Source: an uncultured Gammaproteobacteria bacterium (lineage in GTDB: Bacteria > Pseudomonadota > Gammaproteobacteria > Pseudomonadales > Azotimanducaceae). Taken from it: 36,201 nt of DNA. The notes under the pieces are model-generated. The model searched no databases, had not been told where the DNA came from, and was given only the letters and a program-made list of their open reading frames with translations. Location of the stretch: the NCBI GenBank assembly GCA_913050215.1, contig CAJXBG010000032.1, positions 1 through 36,201 of the forward strand, written 5' to 3'. Below, one piece after another: positions 33,398 to 36,201 of this stretch. The position numbers were made by a program, and so were the translations under genes. Numbering within the stretch: position 1 is the stretch's first letter; each line of letters starts with the position of its first letter.

Positions 33398-33451
33398 GCT
33401 AGATTCTCATAATTAAAATCTAATCAGCTGAATCTTCGTCATCGTTGTGCG

Positions 33452-34645
33452 CTAGCGAGGCAAGATCTCCGTCAGGTCGATTGCCTCTAGCTTCTGTAGA
33501 ATACGTTCAATCCATGTCACCGCCAATTGATGTCCGCGGTCACCTTCTAATTCCAACATATCCTGATATTCCGCAGGTATTACCTTGTGAAGAATAATAA
33601 GCATGCCGGCATGGTATGACCATTCAAGTGATCCCTGATCAATCTCAATGCCATGTTTAGCAAGCTGTGCTCTGTAAAATTGGATGAGCTCAGAGACGTC
33701 GCTTTCGCGAGACTCTTTTCCCAGTGAAGCACTCAAAAAATAGGCGAGATCCAGCCCAGCAGGACCGTTCATTAAGGTTTGCCAGTCACAGATGACGATC
33801 TCGTTCTGCTTGTCATCAAAGAAAAGGTTATCGAGCCTAAAGTCGCCGTGTAGCAAGGTCGAAGGCAGGCTGGTATAGATATCGAATAGTGCGATTGCGT
33901 GCTCTTTAAGCCAGTAAAGGAGTTCAAGATGGCGCGGGGTTAGTGAGTCTTGGTTTGCTTTGATATACCGTGGCAGACAATCCAGAAAGACAGCTTGTCC
34001 CGCTTTTGCGCTTAACTTGAGGGGAATAACCCATGAAAACTTCTCTGTGATGGGCTGATTCCAATACTGCGCATGCAATTGAGCCATACCCGCGAGCGCG
34101 GTTTTTGCATCTTGTAAATTACAACCCTCAAGCTGATTACCCGGACGAAATTTTGAGAGATCCTCAAGCAATAATGCGTAATTTCTCTTTTTCGGTGGAA
34201 TCTTTTGCGCAAGCACAAACAGCCACCATATAACTCGGATGGGAAACCGATTGACAAAATTCAGCAGCCCGAGTGTTTTGTCAGGGTCATCTCCTTGGTC
34301 CATCTCAGTGAAATATGGCTTAGGCGTTCTTACGATAAGTTCCTGTTGTAGCTCGGAATAGAATCTAACCTCCCGCTCGTAGACGCCGAGAGTTTCGCCT
34401 ATTCCTCTGTTACCGGTTTGGGTAGGAAGTTTGAGAACAACGCTGTGGCCATCTTCAGGTTGGTGAGTGGTTTCTGACTGATAGGTCAGTGTCAGAATGA
34501 TCACTTCCCCCATAAATCCGGTGCCTTGACCGACAACTTCGTAGCTGAAATCACTGATGTGCTGGTCAGGAAAGGCAGGCTGATCTCGCAGGGCGGTGTC
34601 GATCCATAGCTGATCAACATCCGCAATGCTTTGGGGAATGCGCAT
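33452..34645 (-). CDS. Phosphotransferase (APH/CHK kinase-like)
   Basis: A 397-residue protein with the aminoglycoside-phosphotransferase/ecdysteroid-kinase-like fold. The N-lobe has a glycine-containing loop (GQGTGFMGEVIILTL) and the ATP lysine in SVVLKLP; Glu in YEREVRFYSEL is the helix partner. The catalytic loop is LLHGDFRLDNLFFDD and the metal-binding motif CDWQT. NGPAGLDLAYFLSAS follows as in related kinases. It would phosphorylate a small hydroxylated compound; members are common in steroid- and lipid-degrading bacteria but the substrate is unknown, and resistance to an antibiotic is not implied. AAAGGA precedes the ATG. Cytoplasmic, monocistronic. Confidence 0.85.
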   Translation of the reverse strand: MRIPQSIADVDQLWIDTALRDQPAFPDQHISDFSYEVVGQGTGFMGEVIILTLTYQSETTHQPEDGHSVVLKLPTQTGNRGIGETLGVYEREVRFYSELQQELIVRTPKPYFTEMDQGDDPDKTLGLLNFVNRFPIRVIWWLFVLAQKIPPKKRNYALLLEDLSKFRPGNQLEGCNLQDAKTALAGMAQLHAQYWNQPITEKFSWVIPLKLSAKAGQAVFLDCLPRYIKANQDSLTPRHLELLYWLKEHAIALFDIYTSLPSTLLHGDFRLDNLFFDDKQNEIVICDWQTLMNGPAGLDLAYFLSASLGKESRESDVSELIQFYRAQLAKHGIEIDQGSLEWSYHAGMLIILHKVIPAEYQDMLELEGDRGHQLAVTWIERILQKLEAIDLTEILPR

Positions 34646-34687
34646 ACTGTTTGCATCCTTTATGAGCGATGGTTATTGCCAGATAAT

Positions 34688-34734
34688 CGTGGTTTTCACC
34701 GGTTTTTTATGACTCGATTACTGGTGAAACCACG
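34688..34734. repeat. Long imperfect inverted repeat
   Basis: CGTGGTTTTCACCGGT (34688-34703) and ACTGGTGAAACCACG (34720-34734) pair with one bulge and one mismatch around a 16-base loop. It lies upstream of the kinase-like gene and 76 bp beyond the TonB-receptor stop. It could end the receptor transcript or be a repeat-family member; there is no T-run after it on the minus strand. Confidence 0.55.
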
Positions 34735-34809
34735 TTTGTTACTGATGAACCATGCCCATATTGAATGACGATTACTTTCGGGTCAAATTAGGTAAACCCA
34801 GATATTGCG

Positions 34810-36201
34810 TTAAAAATTGATTCTGAGACCTGCCAGAAGCGTGCGTCCGGGTGCCGGTGCAACATCCTTAATGAATGAAACATGATGTCGCTGCTCTTCA
34901 TCACCCAGATTTTTGCCGTGGAGGAATATCTCCATATTGGCACGCTCTGACAAGCGAAGTTGATAACCCAAATAGAGGCTTAAGTCATAATATTCGTCAG
35001 TCACGAGTTCCTGAGCGGCAACATCCGTCTGATTATCGACGTTCAGGAAATCGAGTGAGGCGGTGAGAGCTCCCCATTCGCCTAGAACACCAATGCCGTA
35101 ACGCAACGGCGGTGTACGTGGAATGTGATCATTGCCGCTGATATCGAGCGATGCGCTCACCCAATCAAATTTAAGCGAGACCTCTACGCGACCTTCGTTC
35201 CACTGACTGACCTGAGATGTGAGCTCAGCGTCGATGCCGTAAAAGTTTGCGTCTTCCTGTAGATATGCAACTTCGGGCAAACCATCTTCCTCAGCACCTG
35301 TTGCCTGTTGGTAGATGAAGTCAGAGAATTGCGTGGCGTAAACGGTAACTCTACTGCTCAGTTGGTCGGCGTTGTACTCAAGTGTCGCAGCAATGTTAGC
35401 TGCTTTCTCATTATCTAATTGAATATTACCAACCTCAAAGCTGTTAGTGGTTAGGTGAGGTCCATTCGAGTAGAGCTCCTCAGCGACCGGCGCACGTGAC
35501 GAATAGTCGATGACCGTACCAAATTGCAGGTCAGATGATAGTGGAATGACAACACCCGCGGACAAAGCATAAGTGCTAAAGTCTGTATCGATATTTGCGG
35601 CGGGCTGATGGCTCAATTGACCAACTCGCGCACCTAATTCGAGATCAAATTGCTCAAAGGAGCGTTCAGCAACCCAAAATACTGCTTGTTCGTCAGTGTC
35701 GACAGGCGGAATAAATGCTTCTTCACCTAAAGCCGAAAACTCTCGGTCTGACAGCTGCGTGCCAATCAAACCGCGCCATTGCCCAATATCGTAAATTAGT
35801 TCGGCACGGGCTTCCCAAGCTTCATTACTGAATTCTGTTGCGATTTCACCATTCGGTTCAATTTCTTGATGTTCATAGTCGTTGATACCGAACCGAACGT
35901 TCAGGCTGGAAAAGATTGAGAAAGGATTATTGACGCCAAGTTCGAAATCGACTCGATTTTGCTTGAGATCCAGCAGTGGGTTGCCTTCCGCTTCTTCCTC
36001 TTCTTCTTCCTCTTCCCCTTCATGTTCATGCCCGTGTCCTCCGGGTAAACCGTAGTTCGCCTCAAGCTGGCTAACTACCAAGCCGACAAAGCCCCAGTCT
36101 TGAATGTAAGAAGCACCAAACGCAAGACTTTCGCTGTCGAACTGGCTACCGGGCAATATGTCGCGGGCTTCCTCTTCCTCCTCGTGATGATCTTCATCAT
36201 C
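34810..36201 (-). CDS. znuD: TonB-dependent receptor, ZnuD-like (zinc), N-terminus beyond window
   Basis: The C-terminal 463 codons of an outer-membrane TonB-dependent receptor; the frame stays open to the window edge. The barrel strands end in the typical aromatic terminus (RTLLAGLRINF). Two loops are rich in His and acidic residues: DDEDHHEEEEE at the window edge and GGHGHEHEG followed by eight Glu (35986-36043). NYGLPGG before the second loop, then LLDLKQNRVDFELG and DYEHQEIEPNGEIATEF, resemble ZnuD of Neisseria and Acinetobacter, whose His-rich loops capture zinc. Zinc uptake is therefore likely. The plug and TonB box are not in the window. An internal TTG at 36156 is not a real start. 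Probably Zur-controlled, but its promoter is outside. Confidence 0.85.
   Translation of the reverse strand, partial: DDEDHHEEEEEARDILPGSQFDSESLAFGASYIQDWGFVGLVVSQLEANYGLPGGHGHEHEGEEEEEEEEAEGNPLLDLKQNRVDFELGVNNPFSIFSSLNVRFGINDYEHQEIEPNGEIATEFSNEAWEARAELIYDIGQWRGLIGTQLSDREFSALGEEAFIPPVDTDEQAVFWVAERSFEQFDLELGARVGQLSHQPAANIDTDFSTYALSAGVVIPLSSDLQFGTVIDYSSRAPVAEELYSNGPHLTTNSFEVGNIQLDNEKAANIAATLEYNADQLSSRVTVYATQFSDFIYQQATGAEEDGLPEVAYLQEDANFYGIDAELTSQVSQWNEGRVEVSLKFDWVSASLDISGNDHIPRTPPLRYGIGVLGEWGALTASLDFLNVDNQTDVAAQELVTDEYYDLSLYLGYQLRLSERANMEIFLHGKNLGDEEQRHHVSFIKDVAPAPGRTLLAGLRINF
35986..36043 (-). repeat. Trinucleotide-rich tract coding a Glu/His loop
   Basis: Runs of GAA/GAG (CTT/CTC on the plus strand) encode eight consecutive Glu next to GGHGHEHEG in an extracellular loop of the ZnuD-like receptor. 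A related acidic run is at 36165-36190. Slippage would change loop length in frame. Confidence 0.7.

Noticed and set aside
1-36201. tRNA, rRNA, CRISPR array, insertion sequence or prophage
   Set aside because: No cloverleaf-like segment, direct-repeat array, transposase or integrase was seen by eye; short tRNA-like folds cannot be fully excluded without a covariance search.

Overview
The window looks like chromosomal DNA from a free-living, probably marine, gammaproteobacterium. This is an inference from family resemblance: an EF-G of the second-copy type seen in Vibrio and Shewanella, a guanidinobutyrase-like ureohydrolase resembling the Pseudomonas enzyme, a ZnuD-type zinc receptor, a Zur-like palindrome and a selenoprotein peroxiredoxin. 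Base composition is near 50% GC by eye. I see no tRNA, rRNA, insertion sequence, integrase, phage gene or CRISPR array. Genes are dense, in short operons on both strands.

Layout. 1-4360: DUF1330 protein, aspartate/glutamate racemase (-), PaaG-like enoyl-CoA hydratase/isomerase, SDR (-), zinc-free MDR oxidoreductase. 4525-7958: a TetR regulator (-) divergent from a GNAT acetyltransferase across a short region holding two tandem operators and a good sigma70 promoter, then a copper amine oxidase. 8072-9735: a promoter with a perfect Zur-like palindrome in its spacer drives an unlisted 40-codon gene, a 91-aa unknown, a DUF1826 protein and a TerB-like protein. 9815-14585 (all -): EamA transporter, exported DUF1805 protein, EF-G (second-copy type), guanidinobutyrase/agmatinase. 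14909-18285: alpha/beta hydrolase, MDR dehydrogenase, class-V PLP enzyme. 18296-20594 (-): an exported peroxiredoxin whose peroxidatic cysteine is encoded by in-frame UGA (very likely selenocysteine), followed by a thioredoxin-fold lipoprotein with a 12-bp minisatellite in its linker. 20735-24535: RlmI/K-like methyltransferase, SDR, amidohydrolase (-), AhpD-like peroxidase-related protein. 24563-29550 (-): a tight five-gene run of a degenerate AroQ paralogue, AroQ, an N-acyl-D-amino-acid deacylase-like lipoprotein, a DUF885 metallopeptidase-like protein and a histidine phosphatase. 29733-36201: CopA-type Cu+ ATPase, IsdG/HmoA-like monooxygenase overlapping it tail to tail, SDR, CHK/APH-like kinase, and a ZnuD-like TonB receptor cut by the window edge.

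Themes are broad catabolic redox chemistry (four SDRs counting all types, two MDRs, acyl-CoA and amidohydrolase enzymes), amine and guanidino-compound turnover, peroxide defence in the envelope, and metal homeostasis (copper export, probable zinc import and a probable zinc-responsive operon). The items most worth following are the selenocysteine peroxiredoxin and its thioredoxin partner, the Zur-box operon with two orphan small proteins, and the catalytically degraded AroQ paralogue next to an intact AroQ.
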